This document shows, in pieces, positions 40,831-50,600 of a DNA stretch of 64,000 nucleotides. A program made the position numbers and the translations under genes. Below the pieces are notes generated by a model. The model was not told the origin of the DNA. It was given only the letters and a program-made list of their open reading frames with translations, and did not search any database. The DNA is from Microtetraspora glauca. GTDB lineage: Bacteria > Actinomycetota > Actinomycetes > Streptosporangiales > Streptosporangiaceae. The stretch covers positions 1 through 64,000 of the forward strand of contig BBYL01000037.1 of the NCBI GenBank assembly GCA_001570385.1, read 5' to 3'. How positions within the stretch are numbered: position 1 is the stretch's first letter; each line of letters begins with the position of its first letter.

Positions 40831-43800
40831 GTGACGCAACACACCGTAGTCGATCAGTTCTTGAATGTCGTCAGAAAGAACCCCGGCCGCGTCGCGGTAC
40901 ATTCGGCCGGATCCTCGGTCACCTATGCGGACCTGGCCGCCGCCGCCGGCGGGGTCCAGCGCCTCGTCACCACGGCGGGAGCCCGCCCAGGAACGCGTGT
41001 CGGCCTGCTGATCGGCCATGGCGCCGGCGTCATCGCGGCGATCATGGGAACTCTGCTCTCCGGCTGCGTCTACGTGCCGCTCGACCCGGCGTATCCGGGG
41101 CCGCGCCTGGCCTACATGATCGACGAGGCCGACGTCACCGTGCTGGTCTCCACCCGCGAGCACGAGGCGCTCGCCCGGACCCTCCTCGACGACCGGCCGT
41201 GCCCGGTCGTCTTCATCGAAGACGCGCCCCCGGCGGCGCCGGTGGTCTCCGGAGCGATCGACCCGGACGGCCCCGCCTACCTGCGGTACACCTCCGGATC
41301 CACCGGCGTGCCCAAAGGCGTGGCCCAGAGCCACCGCAACCTGCTGCACTGCGTCGGCAACCAGATCGACAGTCTGTCGATCACGGCGGAGGACCGGCTC
41401 AGCCTGCTCTCCTCGGTCAGCTTCGACGCCTCCATCCCGGACATCTACCCCGCGCTGCTGACGGGTGCGGCCGTGGTGCCGATCAACGTCCGCGCGCTCG
41501 GGCCGGGCGAGCTGGTACGCCGCCTGACCGACCTCGGGGTGACCGTCTACCACTCCACCCCGACGCTCTACCGGTACGTGCTCGACGCCCTGGGGCCGGA
41601 CGGCCGGTTGCCGTCGGTCCGTACCGTTCTGCTCGGCGGTGAGCGGGTGACCAGGTCCGATGTGGTCGCGGGCCGTGGGCGTTTCGCCGACGCGTGCCTC
41701 TTTGTAAACGGTTACGGCGCCACCGAGGCCACCTTCGCGGCGCACCATCGGACCTCCTTCGACCTGCCGGACGCCGCGCCGGAAGCCGGTCCCCTGATGC
41801 CGATCGGCCACGCGCTGCCCGGCTACGAGGTGGTGCTGCTGGACGGCGGCACCGGCGCGACCGCCGGCGAAGGCACCGCGCACGCCGCCCACGCCGCCGA
41901 CGAGGGTGAGATCGCCATCCGCGGCCCCTATCTGGCGCTCGGGTACTGGCGGGACCCGGAACGCACCGCCGAACGCTTCACCGTCGACGACGAGGGCAGG
42001 CGGGTCTACCGCACCGGAGACCTCGGACGCCGACTCCCCGACGGCACGCTGGTCTGCCTGGGCAGGCTGGACCGGCAGATCAAGGTGCGCGGTTTCCGCG
42101 TCGAGCCGGCCGAGGTGGAGGCGCACCTGGTGGGACGGCCGGGGGTGGCCAAGGCCGTGGTCTCGCTCGCGGGCGACCGGCTCGTCGCGCATGTCCAGCC
42201 CTCCCCCGGCGCCGTACTCGATCCGGCCGCGCTGCGACGGAGCGCGGCCGAGAACCTGCCGGACCATCTGGTGCCCGCGGCGATCGTGGTGCTCGACGCG
42301 CTGCCGCTCACCCCGACCGGCAAAGTGGACGTCAGGGCCCTGCCCGCTCCCTCCCCCGTACGCGCGGGTGAGCGGCCGGCCACGCCCGTCGAGGCGGCCG
42401 TGCACGACGTCTGGTGCGACGTGCTCGGGGTGGACCAGGTCGGCGTGACCGAGCCCTTCTTCGACGCCGGCGGTCACTCCCTGCTCCTTGGACGGCTCCA
42501 GCGGCGGCTGGCCGACACGTTCGGGACGGCGGTGCCGATGACGGCGCTGTTCGAGCACACCACGGTGCGGGCCCAGGCCAGGGCCCTGAGCACGCCGACC
42601 ACGCCGACCACGCCGAGCGGACCCGCCGTCACATCGTCCGCTCGGCCGGCCGTCACCGGCCAGGCCGACGACGTCGACGAGCGCGAGGACTTCGACGATC
42701 TCGACGGTCTCGACGGGCATGTCGCGGTGGTGGGCCTGGCCTGCCGGTTCCCCGGCGCGCCGGACCCCGCCGCGTTCTGGTCCGTGTTGTCCGACGGCGT
42801 GGACGCCATCTGGGACTACTCGGAATCCGAGCTGCGCGAACTGGGCGTCGGCGCGACGTTGCTCGCCGACCCCGCGCACGTACGGGCCGGCGGGAAGCTG
42901 GACGGGGTGGCGGACTTCGACGCGGAGTTCTTCGGGTTCGCCTCCGACGAGGCCGCCCGCACCGATCCGCAGCACCGGCTGTTCCTGGAGACGGCCTGGG
43001 AGTGCCTGGAGGACGCGGGGTGCGACCCGGAGCGGTTCGACGGCCAGATCGGCGTGTTCGCCTCGACGTCGGCCAACAGGTACTTCCTGTTCCACCTGTT
43101 CGGCAACCCCGCCGCCGGTACGCCGGACGACCCCGACGACTGGGAGGGGCGGCTCCTGCCGCACCAGCGTTCCGACCACCTGCCGGGGCAGGTGGCCTAC
43201 CGGCTCGGCCTGACCGGTCCGGCGATCGCGGTGCAGACCGCCTGCTCCAGCTCGCTGGTCGCGGTGTGCCTCGCCGCCCAGAGTCTCGCCGACCACCGCT
43301 GCGACCTCGCGCTCGCGGGCGGCGTCACCGTCACCTGGCCTCGCCACCGGCACACCCCCGGCGGGATGGTCTCCCCTGACGGCCGCTGCCGCGCCTTCGA
43401 CGCCGAGGCCGCCGGCTCCGGCTTCTCCAGCGGAAGCGGCGTGGTGGCGCTGAAGCGGCTCGCCGACGCCATGGCCGACGGCGACCACGTGTACGCCGTG
43501 ATCCCCGGCTGGGCGGTCGGCAACGACGGCGCCGCGCGGGCCGGCTTCGCCGTACCCGGCCTGACCGGGCAGGTCGCCGCGGTGACCGAGGCGCTCGGCG
43601 ACGCGGGGATCTCCCCCGACGAGATCGGCATGGTGGAGGCGCACGGCAGCGGCACCCCGCTGGGAGACGCGATCGAGGTGGAGGCGCTGACCCGCGCCTT
43701 CCGGGCGGCCGGTGCACGCGGCACCGGCCACTGCGCGCTGGGCGCGGTCAAGACCAACATCGGCCACACGGACGCCGCCTCCGGAATCGCGGGATTCATC

Positions 43801-44454
43801 AAGGCGGTCCTGTCGGTGTGGCACGGGCAGATCCCCGGCAACCTGCACCTCGGCACGCCCCACCCACAGCTCGAACTGGAGCGCGGGCCGTTCTACCTCC
43901 CGTCCAAGACGACGCACTGGCCAGACGGCCGCCGCGTGGCCGGGGTCAGCGCGATCGGCATCGGCGGAACCGGCGCCCACGTCCTGGTGGCCGAGGCGCC
44001 GGGGCAGGCGCCGCCGGAGCCGGACGCAGCGGAGCCGGACGCAGCGGAGCCGGACGCAGCGGACGCGCCGGGGCCGGCGGGACCGGGGTCGCCGGGAGCG
44101 ACATCCGCCTCCGCAAGGCGGTACACGTTCCCCGTCTCCGCGCGCACTCCCGAGGCCCTGCGCGCGGCGATCGTCCGGCTGCGCGACCACCTCGCCGCCA
44201 ACCCCCACCTGTCACCGGCGGACGTGGCGCACACGCTGACGCTCGGACGCCGAGCCTTCGCACACCGGGTCGTCGTGGAGTGCGGTGACCTCGCCGAGGC
44301 GGTCGCGGCGCTCGACCCCGACCTGCTGATGTCCGAGGCCGCCGCGCCGGAGGCGCCGCCATCCGGCGCATGCGTCCCGGGGCGGCGGGTGCCCCTGCCG
44401 ACCTATCCCTTCCAGCGACAGCGCTACTGGATCGACCCGCCGGGAGGCAACTGA
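40831..44454 (+). CDS. Hybrid synthetase A-PCP-KS lacking an AT
   Basis: From GTG 40831 the protein has 1207 aa. The adenylation domain (about 1-510) has YTSGSTGVPKG near 152 and a full set of later motifs; my reading of its specificity residues is D-A-P-H-L-G-G-F-A-K, which I cannot assign. A carrier domain follows (DAGGHSL near 545) and then a ketosynthase from about 630 with all three catalytic residues (TACSSS, EAHGSGT, NIGH). The KS-AT linker follows (ARTPEALRAAIVRLRDHLAA), but the AT is missing and the post-AT linker VPLPTYPFQRQRYW ends the protein. It should activate a starter amino acid and join it to an extender supplied in trans. An in-frame GTG at 40747 is an alternative start. Confidence 0.85.
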   Translation: MTQHTVVDQFLNVVRKNPGRVAVHSAGSSVTYADLAAAAGGVQRLVTTAGARPGTRVGLLIGHGAGVIAAIMGTLLSGCVYVPLDPAYPGPRLAYMIDEADVTVLVSTREHEALARTLLDDRPCPVVFIEDAPPAAPVVSGAIDPDGPAYLRYTSGSTGVPKGVAQSHRNLLHCVGNQIDSLSITAEDRLSLLSSVSFDASIPDIYPALLTGAAVVPINVRALGPGELVRRLTDLGVTVYHSTPTLYRYVLDALGPDGRLPSVRTVLLGGERVTRSDVVAGRGRFADACLFVNGYGATEATFAAHHRTSFDLPDAAPEAGPLMPIGHALPGYEVVLLDGGTGATAGEGTAHAAHAADEGEIAIRGPYLALGYWRDPERTAERFTVDDEGRRVYRTGDLGRRLPDGTLVCLGRLDRQIKVRGFRVEPAEVEAHLVGRPGVAKAVVSLAGDRLVAHVQPSPGAVLDPAALRRSAAENLPDHLVPAAIVVLDALPLTPTGKVDVRALPAPSPVRAGERPATPVEAAVHDVWCDVLGVDQVGVTEPFFDAGGHSLLLGRLQRRLADTFGTAVPMTALFEHTTVRAQARALSTPTTPTTPSGPAVTSSARPAVTGQADDVDEREDFDDLDGLDGHVAVVGLACRFPGAPDPAAFWSVLSDGVDAIWDYSESELRELGVGATLLADPAHVRAGGKLDGVADFDAEFFGFASDEAARTDPQHRLFLETAWECLEDAGCDPERFDGQIGVFASTSANRYFLFHLFGNPAAGTPDDPDDWEGRLLPHQRSDHLPGQVAYRLGLTGPAIAVQTACSSSLVAVCLAAQSLADHRCDLALAGGVTVTWPRHRHTPGGMVSPDGRCRAFDAEAAGSGFSSGSGVVALKRLADAMADGDHVYAVIPGWAVGNDGAARAGFAVPGLTGQVAAVTEALGDAGISPDEIGMVEAHGSGTPLGDAIEVEALTRAFRAAGARGTGHCALGAVKTNIGHTDAASGIAGFIKAVLSVWHGQIPGNLHLGTPHPQLELERGPFYLPSKTTHWPDGRRVAGVSAIGIGGTGAHVLVAEAPGQAPPEPDAAEPDAAEPDAADAPGPAGPGSPGATSASARRYTFPVSARTPEALRAAIVRLRDHLAANPHLSPADVAHTLTLGRRAFAHRVVVECGDLAEAVAALDPDLLMSEAAAPEAPPSGACVPGRRVPLPTYPFQRQRYWIDPPGGN
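44016..44060 (+). repeat. Three 15-bp tandem repeats in the synthetase linker
   Basis: GGAGCCGGACGCAGC is repeated three times without a break at 44016, 44031 and 44046, encoding EPDAA units after the ketosynthase. It is in frame and lengthens a flexible linker. Copy number is likely to vary between strains. Confidence 0.85.
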
Positions 44455-45218
44455 TGTCCACTCTTACGGCCCGCTGGTTCCGCTGCCCGCGGCCGTTGCC
44501 GCAGGCGGCGCTCCGGCTCTTCTGCCTGCCGTACGCCGGTGCGGGCGCGGGTGTGTTCCACCCGTGGCCCGCCGCGCTCGCTCCCGACGTGGAGGTGCTG
44601 GGCGTCCAGCTCCCCGGACGGGAGAACCGGATCGTCGAGCCCGCCGAGATCGACCTGGCCGAACTGGCCGCCGCGGTCACCGACGCCACGACGTCGGACG
44701 GCCGCCCGTACGCGCTGTACGGGCATTCGCTGGGCGCGCGGCTCTCGTTCGAGCTGATCCGGGCCCTGCGCCGGGCCGGCGCGTCCCTGCCGGTCCGGCT
44801 GTACGTGGGCGCCGCCCGCGCGCCGCACCTGACCGGGTCCGCGACGTTCGACGGGCTCTCCCGCGTGCCCGACGACGAGCTGCTGGCCCGGGTCGTCGCC
44901 GGGGGCGGGGTGCCGGAGGCGGTCGCCGGCGAACCCGAGCTTCTCGAACTGCTGCTGCCGACGTTGCGTGCGGACTTCACCTGGCTGGACGATTACGTGT
45001 ACGAGCCGGAGGCGCCGCTGCCGGTGCCGATCAGGGCCGTCGCCGGCACGCTCGACCGGGCCGTCTCGATGGAGCAGATGGCCGGGTGGGAGCGGCACAC
45101 CAGCGCGGGATTCGTCCTGCACCACGTCGAGGGCGGTCATTTCTTCCTCCAGGACCGCCAGGCGAACCTGATCGCCCTGCTGTCGGCGGACCTCACGACG
45201 CTGGCCGGTGACCGGTGA
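44454..45218 (+). CDS. Type II thioesterase
   Basis: The 254-residue alpha/beta hydrolase has LFCLPYAGAGAGVFHPW, a GHSLG nucleophile elbow (S92), a candidate Asp near 201 and the catalytic His in VEGGHFFL (H229). Such enzymes clear stalled or mis-primed acyl groups from carrier domains. The ATG shares the A of the synthetase TGA (TGATG), and the stop overlaps the start of the LanB-like gene, so it is fully embedded in the operon. It is not a product-releasing domain; no such domain is in the window. Confidence 0.9.
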   Translation: MSTLTARWFRCPRPLPQAALRLFCLPYAGAGAGVFHPWPAALAPDVEVLGVQLPGRENRIVEPAEIDLAELAAAVTDATTSDGRPYALYGHSLGARLSFELIRALRRAGASLPVRLYVGAARAPHLTGSATFDGLSRVPDDELLARVVAGGGVPEAVAGEPELLELLLPTLRADFTWLDDYVYEPEAPLPVPIRAVAGTLDRAVSMEQMAGWERHTSAGFVLHHVEGGHFFLQDRQANLIALLSADLTTLAGDR

Positions 45219-47638
45219 AGAACCCGGCCCTCGGAGCCACCGGTTGGACGGTGTGGCCGGACGCGCTGCTGCGCACCACCGGCTTCCCCGCCGTCGGGCT
45301 GGACGCCTTCCACGCCCCCTCGGCCGCGGCCGCCGCCGACGACCTGCTCGCCGGGCACGGCGACGCCGAGACCCTCGACAAGGCCCTGGACGAGGCGATC
45401 GCCGCCGGAGCGGCGAAGATCTGCGAGATCGCCGCCGACCCGCTCTTCCGCGAAGCCATCACCTGGCAGAACCCCGGCGTGCTCGTCACGCTGAACAGCC
45501 TGGTCGCCGGTGGTCCCGCGGCCGCTCGCAACAGGCGCCGCCGGGACAGGGAACGGGCGGTGGCCCGCTACTGGCAGCGGTACTGCGCCAAGAACGAGAC
45601 CATCGGCTTCTTCGGACCCGTCTGCTGGATCAGCGTCCAGGACTCCCCCGAGGCACTCGACGTCCGCCCCGGCCCCCGGCTCCTGCGTGAACGACGGGTC
45701 TTCTTCGAAAGCTGGGCCCTGACCGCCTACGCCGACCACCTCGCCACCGACCCCCGGATCCGCCGCCACTGGCCGCCCGCGCTCCTCCCTCACCTCACGC
45801 TGGAGGGTCGGACGGTGCTGCGCCCCATGCAGCCGCCCCTTCCCCTGTCGCCGGTCGAAGCCGCCGTACTCGCCCGATGCGACGGACGCACCCCCGCCAC
45901 AGAGGTCGTCGCCGAGCTCGACCGCCCCGAGGACGGCTACCTCCTCCTCGAACGACTCACCGAACGCGACCTCATCACCTGGGACGCCGCCCTCCCCCTC
46001 GGCCGCACCGCCGAACACGCCCTCCGCCACCGCATCACCACCATCGACGCCCCCGACCTACGCGAGAGCGCCATGGCCGGACTCGATCGCCTGTGCGCCG
46101 CCCGCGACACGGTCGCCGCCGCGGCCGGCGACCCCGACACCCTCAGAGCCGCCCTCGCCACGCTGGACGAAGAATTCACCGCGCTGACGGGCGCCCCACC
46201 CCGCCGACGCGACGGCCAGATGTACGCCGGCCGCACCCTCTGCTACGAGGACACCACCCGCGACCTCGACGTCACCGTCGGCACCACACTCCTGAACGAC
46301 CTCGCACCACCCCTCGCCGTCCTCCTCACCACCGCCCGCTGGCTGACGGCCGCGCTGGCCGACGCGTATGCGACGGCGTTGCGTGAGCTGTACGACGACC
46401 TGCGGGAGGAATCCGACGCCCCGGTACGCCTGGACGACCTGTTGTCCCTGTCCCCCGGTCTGTTCTGGGGCGCCGGGCGGCGTCCGGCGGACGCCGTCGC
46501 CGAGGAGTTCGCACGGCGTTGGGAGAGCCTGTTCGGACTGGAGTCCCAACCTGTGTCCGGGCCTGAGTCCGGGCCTCAGTCCGGACCGGAATCCGCGCCG
46601 GGCCCCGGGCAGGGATCCCGGACCGAATCCGAGCCGGGATCTGAGCCGGGACCCGCGCCGGGATCCGCGCCGGAGAAGGACGCCCGCCTGGAGCGGGACG
46701 ACGCCCGCGTCCGGTTCGCCGCCGCCGAACTGGCCGAACCGCTGGCCCGGCTCTTCCCCGCCGAACGGCCCGGCTGGTCCGCGGGCCGGCTGCACAGCCC
46801 CGACCTGCAGATCTGCGCCACGGACGCCGACGCGGTCAACCGCGGCGACTATCAGGTGGTCCTCGGCGAGATGCACGCGGCGTGGGCGACGTTCGACTGC
46901 GACGTCTTCACCGCCTGGCATCCCTCGGTCGACCGGCTCCGGGACGAGCTGACCCTCGATCTCGGGCCGCACCGGATCCGGTTGCTCCGTCCCGGCACCT
47001 GGCCCCGGCACACCGGACGGCTCATGGCGTCGCTGATCGGCACCACCGACCGGATGCTGGGCTTCACCGCGGCGGCGGGCGCGGACCCCGACCTGCTGCT
47101 GCCCGCCACCTCCGTCACCGTCACCGAGGAGGAGGGAACGCTGGTCGCCACCGCGCCCGACGGGCACCGATGGCCGCTGATCGAGATGTTCTCCGAGATG
47201 CTCAGCACCCTCGCCGTCGACGCCTTCAAGATCACCATGCCGGGCGCCCACGTCCCCCGGATCACCATCGACCGGCTCGTCGTCGCCCGCGAGATCTGGC
47301 GTACCACCGCCGGCGAAACCGGACTCGCCGGCGTCAAGGGCGAACGCGGACGCTACCTCGCCGCCCGCGCCTGGCGCCACCGCCTCGGCCTCCCCGACCA
47401 GGTCTTCATCAAGATCGGCACCGAAGTGAAACCCTGCTACTTCGATCTCACCAGTCCCCACTACGCCGGTGTCCTGTGCGCCATGCTCCGCGCCGCCGGA
47501 CCCGACGTCGCCCTCACCATCAGCGAAGCCCTCCCCACCCCCGACCAGGCCTGGGTCCCCGACCACGACGGCAACCGCTACTTCAGCGAGCTCCGCCTCC
47601 AGATCACCGACCCCGTCACCGTGGACGGCGGGCGATGA
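45215..47638 (+). CDS. LanB-like protein (lantibiotic dehydratase N-terminal family)
   Basis: The 807-residue protein matches the glutamylation-domain family of LanB dehydratases and peptide aminoacyl-tRNA ligases. Signals are a basic RARYWQRY-type segment with NETIGFFGPVCW (about residues 105-138), FESWALTAYADHLA, a GQMYAGRTLCYED block, and C-terminal RITIDRLVVAREIWR with FIKIGTEVKPCYFDL. A Gly/Pro/Ser/Glu repeat linker (about 446-488) splits it. The separate SpaB_C elimination domain is absent. Known relatives attach an amino acid from charged tRNA to a peptide. Here it lies between a thioesterase and an NRPS gene with four-base overlaps at both ends, and no precursor peptide is seen. It may use charged tRNA to modify or load a carrier-bound intermediate (inference). 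Confidence 0.75.
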   Translation: MKNPALGATGWTVWPDALLRTTGFPAVGLDAFHAPSAAAAADDLLAGHGDAETLDKALDEAIAAGAAKICEIAADPLFREAITWQNPGVLVTLNSLVAGGPAAARNRRRRDRERAVARYWQRYCAKNETIGFFGPVCWISVQDSPEALDVRPGPRLLRERRVFFESWALTAYADHLATDPRIRRHWPPALLPHLTLEGRTVLRPMQPPLPLSPVEAAVLARCDGRTPATEVVAELDRPEDGYLLLERLTERDLITWDAALPLGRTAEHALRHRITTIDAPDLRESAMAGLDRLCAARDTVAAAAGDPDTLRAALATLDEEFTALTGAPPRRRDGQMYAGRTLCYEDTTRDLDVTVGTTLLNDLAPPLAVLLTTARWLTAALADAYATALRELYDDLREESDAPVRLDDLLSLSPGLFWGAGRRPADAVAEEFARRWESLFGLESQPVSGPESGPQSGPESAPGPGQGSRTESEPGSEPGPAPGSAPEKDARLERDDARVRFAAAELAEPLARLFPAERPGWSAGRLHSPDLQICATDADAVNRGDYQVVLGEMHAAWATFDCDVFTAWHPSVDRLRDELTLDLGPHRIRLLRPGTWPRHTGRLMASLIGTTDRMLGFTAAAGADPDLLLPATSVTVTEEEGTLVATAPDGHRWPLIEMFSEMLSTLAVDAFKITMPGAHVPRITIDRLVVAREIWRTTAGETGLAGVKGERGRYLAARAWRHRLGLPDQVFIKIGTEVKPCYFDLTSPHYAGVLCAMLRAAGPDVALTISEALPTPDQAWVPDHDGNRYFSELRLQITDPVTVDGGR

Positions 47639-50600
47639 ACGGCCGTCCGCCCCGCGTCGAGGAGATCGGCGCCCACCTCACCGTCACCGACCTGATCATG
47701 GCGCGGGCTCGCGCCGTACCGGACGCGGTCGCGGTCGCCCAGTGGGACGAGAAGATCACGTACGGCGAGCTGGCCCGCCGCGCCGCGTCGCTCTCCGCCC
47801 GGCTCGGCGCTCTCGGCGTCGGCCCGGAGACCAGGGTCGGGATCTGCCTGAAGCGGCGGCCCTCGATGCTGGTCGCGGTCCTCGGCGTGCTGCTGTCCGG
47901 CGGCTGTTACGTGCCGCTGGATCCGGACGGCCCGCGACTGCGGCTGCGCGACATGGCCGCCGACGCCGGTCTGGGCATCGTGGTGTGCGACCCGGCCGGA
48001 GCCCAGGCGGTCGGCGAGGCGGCGGGTGAGACAGCCGTGCGGTGCGTCGCCGTACCCGAGCCGTCCGAGCCGTCCGAGCCGTCCGAGCCGTCCGATCGGT
48101 CCGATCCGGCCCAGCCGTCCGATGGGGCCGACCTGGCCGACCTGGCGGAGATGTCTGACCTGGCCGACCTGGCCGCCGTGCCCGCCTGCCCGGCCGCGCC
48201 GGACAACCTCGCCTACGTGCTGTACACCTCCGGGTCCACCGGCCGTCCCAAGGGCGTGGCCGTCACTCACCGCAACGTGATGACGTTCGTGACCGGATGG
48301 GCCGCGATCAGTGGAGCCGACGAGACCACCCGCGCGCTGGCCGCCGCGTCCCTCGGGTTCGACGTCGCCGTCCTCGACCAGCTCGTACCGCTGGCCGTGG
48401 GCGGGACGGTGCTGCTGGCCGGTGACGCCGACCGCGCCGACCCGGCCAGACTGCAGCGTTTCCTCGCCGAGCACCGGGTCACCTGGGGGTTCCTCACCCC
48501 GGCCGTGCTCTCCCTGCTCGACCCGGCCACGCTGCCCGGCTGGCGGACGGTGATGTCCGGCGCGGAATCGGTGCCGGCCGAGCTGGCCAACCGGTGGGCG
48601 ACACCGGGCCGCCGATTCATCCACGCCTACGGGCCCACCGAGACCACGGTGGCGGTCACCACGGCCGAGCTGACCGCGCCGCAGGGCACGCCGGTGCCCA
48701 TCGGACATCCACTGCCCGGCTACCGCTGCCATGTCGTCGACGAGCGGCTCCGCCCGGTCGAGCCGGGAGCCGAGGGCGAGCTGCTGGTCGGCGGCCCCGG
48801 CGTGGCTCGCGGCTACCTCGGCGGGCCCGCGACGACCGCCGATGTGTTCGTGCCCGACCCGTTCTCCGGCGAGCCGGGCGCCCGGCTCTACCGGACCGGA
48901 GACCTGGTCCGGTACACCCCGGACGGGCGGCTCGTCTTCCTGGGCCGCCGCGACGGACAGGTCAAGATCCGCGGCCAGCGGGTCGAGGTCGGCGAGATCG
49001 CGGCCGTCCTGCGGGAGCATCCGCGCGTGACGCAGGCGGCGGTCGAGGCGGTGCCCCGGCCCGGCGGCGGCCTGGAACTGGTCGCCTTCCTCACCCCCGA
49101 GGACGCGCCGGACGACGTGGGATACGCCGCCTCGCGGCTGACCGCGGCGATGCTGCCCGGACGGGTGCTGCGCCTGCCCCAACTGCCGCTCAACGTCTCC
49201 GGCAAGGTGGACGGAGCCAGGCTGCGCGAGCTGGCCGCCGCCGGCCGTCCCGCCGACGGCGCACCGGAAGGAAGGACCACCACAGAACGGGCACTCGCGG
49301 CGATCTGGCGGCGCCTCGGCATCGGCGCCGACTTCTTCGCGAGCGGGGGCGACTCGATCACCGCGATGCGGCTCGTCGCCGCCGCCCGCGACGAGCTGGG
49401 ACTGGACGTGACGGTGGACGACGTGTTCGCCGGCCGCACCCTGGCGGAGATCGCCGAACGGTTCGACAAGGCCGCCCGGCGGCCGGGGCCGGAGCTCACC
49501 CTCGGCCATCCGCCGACCCTGGCCCCGCCCCAGCGCCGGCTGTGGTTCATGGACCAGCTCGCGCCCGAGGCCGCGCCGTACAACATCGCGCTCGCCCAGA
49601 GGCTGCGCGGCCGCCTGGACCCGTCGGCCCTGCGTACGGCGCTGCGGGCCGTCGCCGAACGGCACGACGTCCTGCGCTGGCGGATCCGGCAGACGGCCGG
49701 CGTGCCGTACGCCGTCTGCGAGCCGCCGTCCGACGTGGACCTGACCGTGGTGGACCTGAGCGGATACGGCGAGGCGCAGCGGGAAACGCAGCTCCGCACC
49801 CGGCTGGCGGCCGGCGCGGCCGCGCCGTTCGACCTGGCGGGCGGCTCCCCCTGGCGGGCGTGGCTGTACGTGCTGGGGCCGGGCGAACACGTGCTGGCGC
49901 TGACCCTGCACCACGCGGTGTTCGACGGCTGGTCCAGGGACGTGCTCTACACCGATCTCGCCGCCGCCTACGCGGCCGCCGTCACGGGCCGGGCGGCGGA
50001 CCTCCCGCCGCCGCGCGCGTCGTACGCCGATTACGCGGTCTGGCGCGCCGAGCGTGACCTCCGCGACGGCGAGGCGGACCTGGCCTGGTGGGCCGACCAC
50101 CTGCGTGGGGCGCCCACCGTGCTCGACCTGCCCCGCGACCGGCCCCGCCCGGCCGAGCAGACCTACCGTGGCGCCGAGGCCCGCGTGGAACTGCCGCCCG
50201 AGACGGGCGCCGCCGTCCGCGCGCTGGCCGCCGACCTCGGCGCGACCCCCGCGGGCGTGCTGCTGGCCGGGCTCGGCCGGCTGCTCCACCGGCTCACCGG
50301 CAGCGCCGACCACGTGATCGGCGCGGTGGTCGCCGACCGGAGGGTCGCCGCCTTCGACGACCTGGTCGGGTTCTTCATCGACATGGTGCCCCTGCGGCTG
50401 CGGTCGGACGAGCACGCCGACTTCGTCACCCTCGTACGGCGGTGCACCCGCGAGCTGATGGACGTCGCCGCGCATCCGGCCGCGCCCCTGGAACGCGTGG
50501 TCGAGGAGCTCGGCATCCCCAGGGATCCCTCCCGTGCCCCGCTGGTGCAGGTCATGTTCAACGTGCTGAACCTGACCGAGCCGCGGCTGGACCTCGCCGG

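Noticed and set aside
40765..44208. A minus-strand open frame of about 1147 codons opposite the A-PCP-KS gene
   Set aside because: No domain is recognisable and the plus strand has all A, PCP and KS motifs.
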